The notes beneath the pieces were generated by a model. It ran no database searches, had not been told where the DNA came from, and worked only from the letters and a program-made list of their open reading frames with translations. From positions 20,372,001 to 20,436,000 of the forward strand of contig NC_083876.1 of assembly GCF_032452875.1 (NCBI RefSeq): a DNA stretch of 64,000 bases, in the 5' to 3' direction. Both the position numbers and the translations under genes were made by a program. Source of the stretch: Bos javanicus (Eukaryota; Chordata; Mammalia; Artiodactyla; Bovidae). Positions 22,443 through 33,665 of this stretch are shown in pieces. Each line of letters opens with the position of its first letter. The first letter of the stretch is position 1.

Positions 22443-22620
22443 AAATTTATTTTATTGGTTTTGTGTCTGGGATAAGCTACAGGATGGCAAGGAAGCGCTG
22501 CTCACCTTGCCTGGGCTCACTTCTGTGTCTGAGGACTTCCGCCTGACAGCTGAGGATGCTGGGACCCTGGACTCTGCTACAGCTGATTAACCTGAACCTG
22601 TTCTTAAAAAAAAAAAAAAA
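22443..22620 (+). other. Unidentified segment ending in a 15-base A run
   Basis: Less AT-rich than its surroundings (for example ctgcctgggctc-like sequence near 22508) and followed by poly-A directly before an antisense L1. It might be the 3' end of a retrotransposed transcript. I do not recognise the sequence and found no target duplication. Confidence 0.3.
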
Positions 22621-22684
22621 TTAATGGGACTATAGCTGCTTTACAAACTGTGTTAATTTCTGTTGTACAACAACACGAATCAGC

Positions 22685-22712
<28 letters not shown>
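22685..22712. repeat. (TA)n microsatellite
   Basis: Uninterrupted TA dinucleotides within the L1 3' UTR. Confidence 0.95.
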
Positions 22713-22716
<4 letters not shown>

Positions 22717-22836
22717 CTCCCTCTTGAGCCTCCCTCCCACCCTCCAACCGTTTCGCCCCCCTGGTCATCACAGAGCACCAGGCTAAACTCCTTGTGTGCT
22801 ATACATCTGCTTCCCATTATCTATTTTACTTCTGAT

Positions 22837-23137
22837 AGTGTATGTATCAGAGAAGGCAATGGCACCCCACTCCAGTACTCTTGCCTAGAAAATCCCATGG
22901 ACGGAGAAGCCTGGTAGGCTGTGGTCCATGGGGTTGTGAAGAATCGGACGCGACTGAATGACTTCACTTTCACTTTTCACTTTCATGCATGCATTGGAGA
23001 AAGAAATGGCAACCCACTCCAGTGTTCTTGTCTGGAGAATCGCAGGGACGAGGAGCCTGGTGGGCTGCCGTCTATGGGGTCTCACAGAGTCGGACATGCC
23101 TGAAGCGACTTGGCGGCAGCAGCAGCAGTGTATGTAT
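22837..23137 (+). mobile_element. BOV-A2 SINE with target duplication
   Basis: A complete two-monomer element (22848-23126) with an 11-bp duplication agtgtatgtat (22837-22847 and 23127-23137). Inserted into the older antisense L1. Confidence 0.95.
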
Positions 23138-23530
23138 GTCAGTGCTCCTCTCTCGGTTCTTCCCCCTTCTCCTTCCCCACCTGCCATGTCCACAAGTTCA
23201 TTCTCTATGTCGGTATCTCTCTTCCTGCCCTACAAATAGGTTGATCAATCCTAATTTTCTAGATACTACATATATATACATTAGTATATAATACTTAATT
23301 TTCTCTTTCTGACATACTTCACTCTGTATGACAGATTCTAAGTTTATCCACCTCACTATAAATGACCCAGTTTTGTCCCTTTTTTGGCTGAGTAATATTC
23401 CATATATGGAATATAGGGAGTATATATTCTATATATATATATACATATGTATATATGTACGTATACACATATACACCATCTTCTTTATCCATTCATCTGT
23501 TGATGCACATTTAGGTTGCTTCGTGTCTGA

Positions 23531-25344
23531 ACCTATTCTTGCATGAGGAGCAGAGTCACAAGAGTGAGAATAAGAATACACGAGGCTTTGGAACTAGTGC
23601 ATGGTAACCTGTTTATTGTATGGACGATTGGCTATTGACTATAAAGTCAAGCTCAGATTCAGGGGATGGGTAAACAGACTCTGGCCCCTTCAGTGAAAAC
23701 TGCAGAGTCACAAGGTAAAGGGTATCATTACTGACATGGATAAAGAAGGATGCTACTAATGCAGTCTAGATGCTCTTTTCTCTTTAGCTGATTTTATCCT
23801 CTCTCACTCGAGATTTCCTCCACAGGATAAAAAACACAGCTGTCATTAACTCTTGAACGCTACATCCTGTAGCCTCCACATCAGAGTTGGGCTGGCCATC
23901 TTCCTTTTGTTCCTGTCAGAAGAATATCTGGCAAATGTTTCTGACTGCGCTGACTTGGCTATCAGTCTAAACCTCCCCCTTTCAACATTTTGGCTACGGA
24001 TTTGGGGTCATGGAATAAGTCTCGATTCTTGTCACCACATCTCTGTGTGTTTCTGGAACATTCTCAGTAAAAGGAAAATCACTGTAACCAAATGTATCCA
24101 GTTAACTTTTATTTATAATATTCTGTGTTTATAAAGAATCCAAAATATTTAGCAGATGTAATTGGAACAGTGCCTGACACTTAGGTATTTGATACATCTG
24201 GTTGGATGTGTTTCACGCAACAAATATTTGAGTTGAATGAGTGTTATTTTCCAGGAATTGTATTAGTTTTTCAGGATAAGTTAGAAAGTTAAGACAACAA
24301 ACTCCTTATAACTTATATATATATATTGTGAGGGTTAAACAGAGGAGTATGATAGATCTATAAAGGAAAACCTAAAAATTCTGGAAAAACTTGATTTGTG
24401 GATGGGTTTTTGAGTTGAGGTAGGTTATTCAAAAGCATAATACTTCTGGTATGACAAAGTGTAGATATGTCTCTTACACTATTAAGTTACACAGAGTGCT
24501 TGTCATACTAAAAATATACACATCAAATCACTTGGACTGGAATTGCTTTTTTTCCTAATATAAATATAACATTTTAATTGAGGACTCACAGCACCGAGGG
24601 AGTAAAAAATATTTTTTTGTCTAATCCTGTTGCTTTGGTAAAATATGCATTGGTAAATTATTTGCTTCTAATCCTTTGGTGAAATAATGAGCAGATTTCC
24701 TAAAATTTTTTTAATCACTTTTGCATCTTAGGGATCTGTTCACTGTAGTCCTCCTTTTTGCTACTGGTTACACAAATGCCTGGAAGCAGTCTGTTAGAAC
24801 ACTCTGCAGAGACAAAATGACCCTCACCCCAAGTGTGGTTCAGATGTCCAGAGTGGCGATACTGCACATGCACCAGCAGTTTAATTCAACGTGATGAGGC
24901 TTTATAGAGAGACCAGGGAAGCTCCAAGCATGTCCAGAAATGGCCTAAGAGAGCAGAGAAAGGAGAGTGGTTTGGGGTTTTCATTGTGGTTAGGGAGAAG
25001 AGCAGGGATGAGGTTCCCTTGAAAATAAGGGCTTATGTGGTTTGAACTTCGTGTTGGCACAAAAGAGGGAAACACAGGTGCTTTTGTATCAGCTTGCATA
25101 CTGGGGAGCAGGAGAGAAGGAGGGCAGTGGGTGGGGGGCTCTTGACCACTGTCGGCAAACCCCCAAAATGAAGTCAGACTCTTCCACAGTCCAAGCCAAG
25201 ATTCTGTTCTCTCTTTCTGTTTTTGCTCCTCCACTTGGGAGGGAAGGCAAATAGAGAGATTAAATGGAATAATAGAGTTTTTCATGCAATCTGAGTTCAA
25301 TCTGAACAAATAACACAGAAACAGTTACTAAAAACTGTAACATA
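23531..25344. other. No gene identified; 1.8 kb
   Basis: No repeat that I can assign with confidence. aacagtgcctgacacttagg near 24167 and aacaaatatttgagttgaat near 24221 hint at small L2/MIR scraps. A 135-codon antisense frame at 24902-25309 has no recognisable domain, start context or splice structure and is treated as chance. Confidence 0.35.
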
Positions 25345-25640
25345 ACTCAGCAGCAAAACCCCAAATAATATGATTAAAAAATGGACAGAAAACCTGAATA
25401 GATATTTTTCCAAAGAAGACTGTGAAAAGGTGCTTAACATCACTGAAGGCATCAGGGGAAATCACTTAAAACCACAATGAAATGTTACTTCATACTTTTA
25501 GAACAGCTATCCTGAAAAAGGCAAGAGGTGTAACAAAGGACGAGAAAGGGAACCCTTGTAAGCTGTTGGTGGGAATGTAAATTAGTGAAGCCATGAAGTG
25601 TCCTCAAAAAACTACAGATAGAACTACATGTTTGTTCTTT
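25345..25640 (+). mobile_element. L1 ORF2 3' fragment, sense
   Basis: aaaatggacagaaaacctga, gatatttttccaaagaagac, ggcaagaggtgtaacaaagg and gttggtgggaatgtaaatta encode the decayed C-terminal end of L1 ORF2. Confidence 0.8.
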
Positions 25641-25977
25641 ATAATTCTATTTCTGTTTTATGTTTATTTTTTAAGATTCCACACATAAGTGAAATCACAC
25701 ATTTGTCTTTCTCTGTCTAACTTATTTCACTTTTAGCATAATACCATCAAGGTACATCCATGTTGTAGAAAATGGAAAGATTTCATTATTCTTAATGGCT
25801 GAATAGTATTCCAATATGTATATACACCTCACCTTTATTGATGGGCACTTAGGTTGCTTCCATATTTTGGCTATTGAAAAAAAAGAGCTGCAATAAACAT
25901 AAGGGTGCAAGTATTTTTTCTAATTAGTGTTTTCATTTTCTTCATCTAGATACTTAGGCATTGAATTACTGGATCAT

Positions 25978-26269
25978 ACGGTAGTTCTGGAGAAGGAAAT
26001 GGCAGATCACTCCAGTATTCTTGCCTGGAGAATCCTGTGGACGGAGGAGCCTGGTGGGCTGCTGTCCACAGGGTCGCACAGAGTTGGACACGACTGAAGC
26101 GAGTTAGCATGCATGCGTGCATTGGAGAAGGAAATGGCAAACCATTCCAGTATTCTTGCCTGGAGAATCCCAGGGACAGAAGAGCCTGGTGGGCTGCCGT
26201 CTATGGGGTTGCACAGAGTCGGACATGACTGAAACGACTTAGCAGCAGCAGCAGCAGCATGGTAGTTCT
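25978..26269 (+). mobile_element. BOV-A2 SINE with target duplication
   Basis: The element 25989-26258 has two monomers joined through a gcatgcatgcgtgcattgga linker instead of the cactttcac linker, and a (CAG)n tail. The duplication is 11 bp, acggtagttct/atggtagttct, with one C/T difference at a CpG. This is younger than the host L1. Confidence 0.93.
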
Positions 26270-26463
26270 AGTTTTAATTTTTTGAAGATTCTTCATACTG
26301 TTTCCCATAGTGGGTGCACAGCTTAACTTTCCCACCTTCAGTGCACAAGTGTTGCCATTTTTCCATATCCTCGCCAATGCTTGTTATTTGTTAACTTTTT
26401 GATAATAGCTATTCTGACAGTTGTGAATTGGTATTTCATAATGGTTTTGATTTGAACTTCCCT

Positions 26464-26767
26464 AGTGATAAGTGGAGAAGGCAATGGCACCCCACACCAG
26501 TACTCTTGCCTAGAAAATCCCATGGATGGAGGAGCCTGGTGGGCTGCAGTCCATGGGGTCGCTAGGAGTCGAACATGACTGAGTGACTTCACTTTCACTT
26601 TCACTTTTTCACTTTCATGCATTGGAGAAGGAAATGACAACCCACTCCAGTGTTCTTGCCTGGAGAATCCCAGGGGCAGGAGATGACGTCTGGTGGGCTG
26701 ACGTCTCTGGGGTCACACAGAGCCGGACACGACTGAAGTGACTTAGCAGCAGCAGCAGTGATAAGTG
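26464..26767 (+). mobile_element. BOV-A2 SINE with target duplication
   Basis: Complete element 26475-26756 with the 11-bp duplication agtgataagtg (26464-26474 and 26757-26767). The linker has an extra cactttcact unit. Confidence 0.95.
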
Positions 26768-26845
26768 ATATTGAGAATCTTTTCTGCCTGTTGGCCATCT
26801 GTATGTTTTCCCTGGAAAATGTCTATTCAGACTCTTTGCCCAGAA

Positions 26846-27482
26846 CAAGCTGGTGGTTGTCAGAGAAGAAGAAGGATGTAGGCAGGGAAAGAAATAGGTG
26901 AGGGAAATTAAAAGATACAAACTTTGAGTTACAAAATAAATGAGTCACGAGTATGAAATGCACAGTACAGGGAATATAGTTAATAATTGTGCAATATCTT
27001 TGTATGGCGCCAGATCATATCTAGACTTATTGTGATCCTTTTGAAATGCATAGAAATATTGAATCATTATGTCAAGTAATAGTAGGTCAATAATATTTCA
27101 AAAACAAACAAATGGAAAAAGAGATCAGAGTTGTGGTTACAGGGAAAGGGAGTGGGAGGTGGGGAAATTGGATGAAAGCAGTCAAAGGTACAAGCTTGTA
27201 TATGATACATAAGTACTAGAGATGCAATGCACAGTGATAAATATAATTTACACTGCTGTTTTATATATGAAAGTTCCTCAGAGAGTAAATCCTAAGAGTT
27301 CTCATCACAAGGAAAGTATTTTTTTTCTATTTAATTTTGTCTATATGAGATGATAGATGTTCACTAAACATTGTTGTGATAATCATTTCATGATGTATGT
27401 AGATCAAATCATTATGCTGTACACCTTAAACTTATACAGTGCAGTATGGTCAATTATATTTCAGTAAATCTGGAAGAAAAAG
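26846..27482 (+). mobile_element. L1 3' UTR (L1MA-type), sense
   Basis: gggaatatagttaataattg, gtacaagcttgtatatgata, atgagatgatagatgttcac and acaccttaaacttatacagt form an L1 3' UTR ending in an A-rich tail near 27480. A paralogous copy lies at 59756-60560. Confidence 0.75.
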
Positions 27483-27489
27483 TTAGAAT

Positions 27490-27860
27490 TTGATGTGATA
27501 TAGCAGTCCCCGTCTGGGTTTAAATCCAAAGAAAATGAAATCAGGATATTGAAGAGATGTCTGTGTCCCCATGTTCATAGTGACATTATTCACAATAGCC
27601 AAGATATGGAAACAACTGTCTGTTAGTGGATGAATGGATAAAGTAAATGTGTATATATATATAAAGGTCTTGAGGAGCTAATGTATAACATGGTGACTAT
27701 AGTTCATAATATTGTATTGTATAATGGAAGTTTGCTAAGAGGGCAGATGTGTTAATAGACTATATGAAAATAATCCTTTCACAAATATCAAATCATTACT
27801 ATGTATACATCAAATATCTTACAATTTTGTCCATTATACCTTAATAAGGCAGAGAAGTCT
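27490..27860 (+). mobile_element. L1M fragment with internal deletion
   Basis: ttattcacaatagccaagat and gtggatgaatggataaagta are ORF2 C-terminal sequence. These jump directly to acatggtgactatagttcat, L1 3' UTR. Confidence 0.7.
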
Positions 27861-28009
27861 TTAAGGGTCATTAGTAAGCAGTTGCAATTGTTGCACCATT
27901 GCACAGTTTTGTTATAGTCTACTAAAATAATGATACTTAGCAAGTAAAATAGACATATTTTACTTGATATATAGAGAATATAGAAGCTGGTGAAAAAAAA
28001 TACTTCTCT

Positions 28010-28160
28010 GAGACTAGAAACCAGGAAACCAAGACATCATTTCAGCTATGCACTTACTAGCTGGGTGACCTTGAACCTGTTACTGCTCATCTCGGGCTCT
28101 CAGTTTCCTAGTCAGTAAAGTGAAATGATCACATTAGACTCTCCAACATTTGGATGAAGA
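28010..28160 (+). mobile_element. MIR SINE
   Basis: cacttactagctgggtgacc and ctctcagtttcctagtcagt are the MIR core in sense orientation. Confidence 0.82.
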
Positions 28161-28664
28161 ACTCTACATGGGAGTCTCTCCTATGGATTTTCTCCTAACA
28201 CCTGGTTGGGTTCCTCACACTGATCACTTAAACTCATTGACTAAGTAAGCAATTAATTATCAAGTTATCGAAATGATCATGCTAGCTCTTATTGACTGGT
28301 GTATGAACAGTCCAATCAGAGGTACAGGCATATGGGCTATCCATGGTAACAGGTAGGGAGAGTAGCTGAGGTCTATGACCCTGTTGGTATATCCAGATTT
28401 CTGTGGGAGCAGTCATGTAACTTGCCTGTACTGCAATGGGATTGGAGTCTTTTGATCACAGTCAATACCTGCGCCTACCCAAATCTAGTGAATTGTTGCC
28501 TTAGAAAGTGGACACTGTATTGACTCTCACTGAGCTTGGTGGTTCTGAAGCCTCAACATTTTGAGCACAAAAGAAACATGGACAGTTAGATGTCAACATT
28601 GTGAATAGACTGTAAGTGCCTCTGTCAAGATGCATTTCTTCCTTGAAATTGGAACTGTGATTTT
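28161..28664. other. No feature identified
   Basis: Single-copy-looking sequence. No frame or repeat supported. Confidence 0.35.
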
Positions 28665-29186
28665 AAAACTTACCAGTTCAGTTAGTACAGTCACTCAGTC
28701 GTGTCCAACTCTTTGTGATCCCATCAACTGCAGCACGCCAGGCCTCTCTGTCCATCACCAACTCCTGGAGTCCACCCAAACCCATGTCCATCGAGTTGGT
28801 GATGCCATCCAACCATCTTGTCCTCTGTTGTCCCCTTCTCCTCCTGCCCTCAATCTTTCCCAGCATCAGGATCTTTTCAAATGAGTCAGCTCTTCACATC
28901 AGGTGGCCAAAGTATTGGAGTTTCAGCTTCAACATCAGTCCTTCCAATGAACACCCAAGACTCATCGCCTTTACGATGGACTGGTTGGATCTCCTTGCAG
29001 TCCAAGGGACTCTCAAGAGTCTTCTCCAACACCACAGTTCAAAAGCATCAATTCTTCAGTGCTCATCTTTCTTTATAGTCCAGCTCTCACATCCATACAT
29101 GACCACAGGAAAAACCATAGCCTTGACTAGATGGACCTTCGGTGGCAAAGTAATGTCTCTGCTTTTTAATATGCTGTATAGGTTGG

Positions 29187-30491
29187 TCATAACTTTCCTT
29201 CCAAGGAGCAAGTGTCTTTTAATTTCATGGCTGCAATACAATCTGCAGTGATTTTGGAGCCCAGAAAAATAAATTCAGCCACTGTTTCTACTGTTTCCCC
29301 ATCTATTTGCCATGAAGTGATAGGACCAGATGCCATGATCTTAGTTTTCTGGATGTTGAGCTTCAAGCCAACTTTTTCACTCTCCTCTTTCACTTTCATC
29401 AAGAGGCTCTTTAGTTCTTCTTCACTTTCTGCCATAAGGGTGGTGTCCTCTGCATATCTGAGGTTATTGGTGTTTCTCCCGGCAATCTTGATTCTAGCAT
29501 GTGCTTCTTCCAGCCCAACTTTTGTCATGATGTACTCTGCATATAAGTTAAATAAGCAGGGTGACAGTATACAGCCTTTATGTACTCCTTTTCCTATCTG
29601 GAACCAGTCTGTTGTTCCATGTCCAGTTCTAACTGTTGCTTCCTGACCTGCATATAGGTTTCTCAAGAGGCAGGTCAGGTGGTCTGGTATTCTCATCTCT
29701 TTCAGAATTTTCCACAGTTTATTGTGATCCACACAGTCAAAGGCTTTGGCCCAGTCAATAAAGCAGAAATAGATGTTTTTCTGGAACTCTCTTGCTTTTT
29801 TGATGATCCAGTGGATGTTGGCAATTTGATTTCTGGTTCCTCTGCCTTTTCTAAAACCAGCTTGAACATCAGGAAGTTCACCATTCACATATTGCTGAAG
29901 CCTGGCTTGTAGAATTCTGAGCATTACTTTCCTAGCATGTGAGATGAGTGCAATTGTGCGGTAGTTTGAGCATTCTTTGGCATTTCCTTTCTTTGGGATT
30001 GAAATGAAAACTGACCTTTTCCAGTCCTGTGGCCACTGCTGAGTTTTCCAAATTTGCTGGCATATTGAGTGCAGCACTTTCACAGCATCATCTTTCAAGA
30101 TTTGAAATAGCTCGACTGGAATTCCATCACCTCCACTAGTTTTGTTCATAGTGATGCTTCCTAAGGCCCACTTGACTTCACATTCCAGGATGTCTGGCTC
30201 TAGGTGAGTGATCATACCATCATGATGATCTGGGTCATGAAAATCTTTTTTGTACTGTTCTCCTGTGTATTCTTGCCATCTCTTCTTAATATCTTCTGCT
30301 TCTGTTAGGTCCCTACCATTTCTGTCCTTTATGGAGCCCATCTTTGCATGAAATGTTTCTTTAGTATCTCTAATTTTCTTGAAGAGATCTCTAGTCTTTC
30401 CCATTCTATTGTTTTCCTCTATTTCTTTGCACTGATCACTGAGGAAGGCTTCCTTATCTCCCCTTGCTGTTCTTTGGAACTCTGCATTCAA
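29187..30491 (-). pseudogene. BovB reverse transcriptase, 434-codon open stretch
   Basis: Encodes the polymerase of BovB, the enzyme that copies LINE RNA into a nicked chromosomal target. Recognisable parts: IPKKGNAKECSNYRTIALIS (165-184), GFRKGRGTR (212-220), motif A FIDWAKAFD with catalytic D246, the KGCILSPCLFN segment (305-315), the catalytic box YAED at 346-349 (29445-29456) and a following helix. The usual box is YADD, so the first aspartate is replaced by glutamate. The C-terminus runs into a one-base deletion near 29245, changing the frame before the normal C-terminal domain. Upstream, one missing base near 30585 creates a stop between the linker (30583-30777) and this stretch. Non-functional. 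Confidence 0.9.
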
Positions 30492-30582
30492 ATGGGTATA
30501 TCTTTCCTGTCTCCTTTGTTTTCTGCTTGCCTTCTTTTCACAGCTATTTGTAAGGCCTCCTCAAACAGCCATTTTGCTTTTT

Positions 30583-30777
30583 TCATTTCTTTTTCTTAGG
30601 AATGGTCTTGATTCCTGTCTCCTGTACAATGTCACAAACCTCCATCCATAGTTCATCAGGTACTCTGTCTATCAGATCTAGTCCCTTAAATCTTTTTCTC
30701 ACTTCCACGGTATAGTCATAAGGGATTTGATTTAGGTCATACCTGAATGGTCTAGTGGTTTTCCCTACTTTCTTCAA
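30583..30777 (-). pseudogene. BovB endonuclease-polymerase linker fragment
   Basis: A 64-codon stretch with RPFRYDLNQIPYDYTVEVRK and a KTIPKKKK end, typical of the BovB segment between endonuclease and polymerase. A one-base deletion turns the next codons into TGA. Confidence 0.8.
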
Positions 30778-31336
30778 TTTCAGTCTGAATTTGGCAATAA
30801 GAAGTTCATGATCTGAGCCACAGTCAGCTCCTGGTCTTGTTTTTGCTGACTGTATAGAACTTCTCCATCTTTAGCTGCAAAGAATATAATCAATCTGATT
30901 TCGCTGTCGACCATCTGGTGATGTCCATGTGCAGAGACTTCTCTTGTGTTATTGGAAGAGGGTGTTTGCTATGACCAGTGCGTTCTCTTGTCAGAACTCT
31001 ATTAGCCTTTGCCCTGCTTCATTCCGTATTCCAAGGCCAAATTTGCCTGTTACTCCAGGTGTTTCTTGACTTCCTACTTTTGCATTCCAGATCCCTGTAA
31101 TGAAAAGGACATCTTTTTGGGGTGTTAGCTCTAGAAGGTCTTGTAGGTCTTCATAGAACTGTTCAACTTCAGCTTCTTCAGCATTACTGGTCTGGGCATA
31201 GACTTGGATTAACCGTGATATTGAATGGTTTGCCTTGGGAATGAACAGAGATTATTCTGTCATTTTTGAGATTGCATCCGAGCACTGCATTTCGGACTCT
31301 TTTGTTGACTATGATGGCTACTCCATTTCTTCTAAG

Positions 31337-31547
31337 AAAACTTATAGGAGCCAGTATTTTCAAGCAAGTCATTTTTCTTTTAAATAAGACAATAATGATT
31401 TTCACAGTGGATCTTTATGCTAACAAATAATGCTAGCATCACACTTTTAATTGCTTACCAATTTGATGTGTGGTTTAATATTTGGTGACTGCCTTGCTGG
31501 TTTGTCCTATTTTTATAGAACTATTTATTATATTATTACTGATACTA
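31337..31547. other. No feature identified
   Basis: AT-rich, between the BovB duplication and a split MIR. Confidence 0.35.
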
Positions 31548-31731
31548 GTAACATAAGCTCATGTTTATTGACTGCTTACCACCATCACATGCCTGGCATG
31601 AAGCTTACTGCTCTATAGGTACCGTCATATTGATTTTCGCAACAGCACCCTAATGTGGGGCTCCTGTCTCTCTCAGGTTAAAATGTGAGGCAGCTGAGCT
31701 GGGGAAGAGAGGACAAAGGAGTAACCCAAAG
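31548..31731 (-). mobile_element. MIR SINE, antisense, first part (split by LTR)
   Basis: tgtttattgactgcttacca, cacatgcctggcatgaagct, caacagcaccctaatgtggg and ggacaaaggagtaacccaaa are antisense MIR. The copy resumes after the LTR at 32822. Confidence 0.72.
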
Positions 31732-32827
31732 TGCCGGGGTCCAGCCCCGGTGGATCCAGGGAATTAGAAGTGGGGACAGAGTTGGCAAGGATCAGGAAAT
31801 GATTGCTTAATTAAATATTAATTAGAGATATAAAAAGTAATAGAATAAGGATAGCTCAGTGAGAAAATTTAGTGGAGAAAAGAGGCTGAATAATTCAGCC
31901 AGAAAGTGAGAGAAAGAACGACATGGGGAGACCAAGTTTCGGTGAACAAGGCCTGCACTTTATTTTCCAAAGTAGTTTGTATACCTTAAGTTATGCATAG
32001 AGGATAATGGGGGAAGGGGTAGAGTCATGCAGTAAGCCAGACTTTCTTCCTGCAAACTTATCATATGCAAAAGTTTAGGTGATTTGCGTCATCTTCTGGC
32101 CAGGAGAGGCCTGTTAACATTTTAAGACCCTTTCTTCAGAAAACTTATTTTTCTCTAAAGGTGATTAGTCAGGTGCCACCCTCCAAAAGCATTAGATAAA
32201 GTTGCATTCCTATAGGGCAAAGGTGTGGTGGGCTACAACAAGAAAAAGAATTAATTCAAGGGTCCAAGGTTACAAACATTAAAGCTACTACTTACACCAA
32301 TTATATTAATCAATACACTTCCAGGGACACAGCAGGTAAGGGATATGGAAACTTAGCAGCAAACATTGGCCCAACAAGTGAAAAACCCTTCACCAACACA
32401 ATTTCTAATCAATCTTTTAACTGCTCAAAGGAATCTGTATTTAGACAGTTTAGAACATCTCATGCCTCTCACAGTTGGGAGGCTCTGAGCAATCACATGT
32501 GGCTGGAAAAACCTGTTCAGGCAGGCTAGAGGACTTCCAAAGGAGTTTGTAGGTTGAAACACTATCACACCCAGGAACTTTATTAACTGGAGCTGTAAGT
32601 TAACTCTTTTTTTCAGAGAGAGGTAGTCGGGGACAGCCCCCAGTAAAGTCAGAGGTGTAGGTGAGAGCACAAAGCAGAAAGTAGGCAGACTCTGGTTTTG
32701 GGGGTAGATACTCGAGAATTTCCAGGGGGACTCCTGAGGCTCGATCCCACCTTTGCGTATGCCGAGCCTCCTTCCTCATGACCTTTGCCATGGGTGGAGT
32801 TCCTCACGCTGGCTCCCGGCACCAAAG
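31726..32827 (-). mobile_element. Solo endogenous-retrovirus LTR (ERVK/class II type) with 6-bp duplication
   Basis: A 1,090-bp LTR (31732-32821) starting tgccggggtc and ending ctcccggca, so TG...CA ends with a short inverted repeat (TGCCGGG/CCCGGCA). A perfect 6-bp duplication ccaaag lies at 31726-31731 and 32822-32827, the length typical of class II (betaretrovirus-like) integrations. On the minus strand a polyadenylation hexamer AATAAA lies near 31962 with a TATA-like stretch a little upstream, giving minus orientation and about 230 bp of R/U5. No internal viral sequence is attached, so this is a solo LTR left by recombination between the two LTRs of a provirus. Frames within it are not genes. 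Confidence 0.92.
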
Positions 32828-32875
32828 GTACACACCTGGTCAGTGGATTGAACCAAAAGAGTTCCAAATCTGTCT
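32822..32875 (-). mobile_element. MIR SINE, antisense, second part
   Basis: aaaggtacacacctggtcag and tggattgaaccaaaagag continue the antisense MIR exactly where the LTR interrupts it. Confidence 0.65.
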
Positions 32876-33665
32876 GATATCATAATTCATGTCCTGAACC
32901 AAGACATTTTACTGCTTTTACCAACATCACCTCATACTATTAATAGCAAAGGAGATATTAAGTTGGGGGGAAAAGAAGTATTTATATAGTTCTGTAGGTT
33001 TCATTCCTGCTTTCTTCTGGGTCAGACATGGCCCCTGGCCAAAATGTTCAAATGTCTTTCCACATTTTTATTTCTGCTAACTAGAAACATGGAGAGACAA
33101 ACAAACAAACAAAAAGCAAAACTCAACTCTTTAAAGTTGGCTAAATATTTTTTTTTAATTTTATTTTATTTTTAAACTTTACAATATTGTATTGGTTTTG
33201 CCAAATATCGAAATGAATCCACCACAGGTATACATGTGTTCCCCATCCTGAACCCTCCTCCCTCCTCCCTCCGCATTCCATCCCTCTGGTCATCCCAGTG
33301 CACCAGCCCCAAGCATCCAGTATTGTGCATCGAACCTGGACGGGCAACTCGTTTCTTACATGATATTTTACATGTTTCAATGCCATTCTCCCAAATCTCC
33401 CCACCCTCTCCCTCTCCCACAGAGTCCATAAGACTGTTCTATACATCAGTGTCTCTTTTGCTGTCTCACATACAGGGTTTTTGTTACCATCTTTCTAAAT
33501 TCCATATATATGCGTTAGTATACTCTATTGGTGTTTTTCTGTCTGGCTTACTTCATTCTGTATAATAGGCTCCAGTTTCATCCACCTCATTAGAACTGAT
33601 TCAAATGTATTCTTTTTAATGGCTGAGTAATACTCCATTGCGTATATGTACCACAGCTTTCTTAT

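Larger units (their letters stand above)
22621..23530 (-). mobile_element. L1 3' UTR, split by BOV-A2
   Basis: Antisense L1 3' UTR: gggactatagctgctttaca, cttgagcctccctcccaccc, actctgtatgacagattcta, gctgagtaatattccatata and ttcatctgttgatgcacatt. It is interrupted by BOV-A2 at 22848-23126. A (TA)n run (22685-22712) and a second TA-rich run (about 23430-23480) have expanded inside it. Confidence 0.85.
25641..26845 (-). mobile_element. L1 3' region, antisense, split by two BOV-A2
   Basis: Antisense L1 covering the ORF2 end and 3' UTR: aagattccacacataagtga, gctgaatagtattccaatat, catagtgggtgcacagctta, ttctgacagttgtgaattgg and ctgcctgttggccatctgta. It meets the sense L1 at about 25641. Two BOV-A2 copies are inserted (25989-26258 and 26475-26756). 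Confidence 0.85.
28665..31344 (-). mobile_element. BovB LINE, 2.66 kb, minus strand
   Basis: The largest BovB in the window (28673-31336), with an 8-bp duplication aaaactta on both sides (28665-28672 and 31337-31344). On the minus strand it reads from within the endonuclease region through the linker and reverse transcriptase to the C-terminal domain and TCAGT-complement tail. It is 5' truncated. The endonuclease part (about 30800-31336) has several interrupted frames. Confidence 0.95.

Noticed and set aside
24902..25309. A 135-codon minus-strand frame outside recognised repeats
   Set aside because: No recognisable domain, no supporting start context, splice sites or promoter, and a biased composition. 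Kept as non-coding, although an expression check could overturn this.
29212..29646. A 144-codon plus-strand frame
   Set aside because: Lies exactly opposite the BovB polymerase segment at 29187-30491.
31732..32821. Possible intact provirus
   Set aside because: The LTR is flanked directly by its target duplication and MIR sequence. There are no gag, pol or env reading frames beside it.
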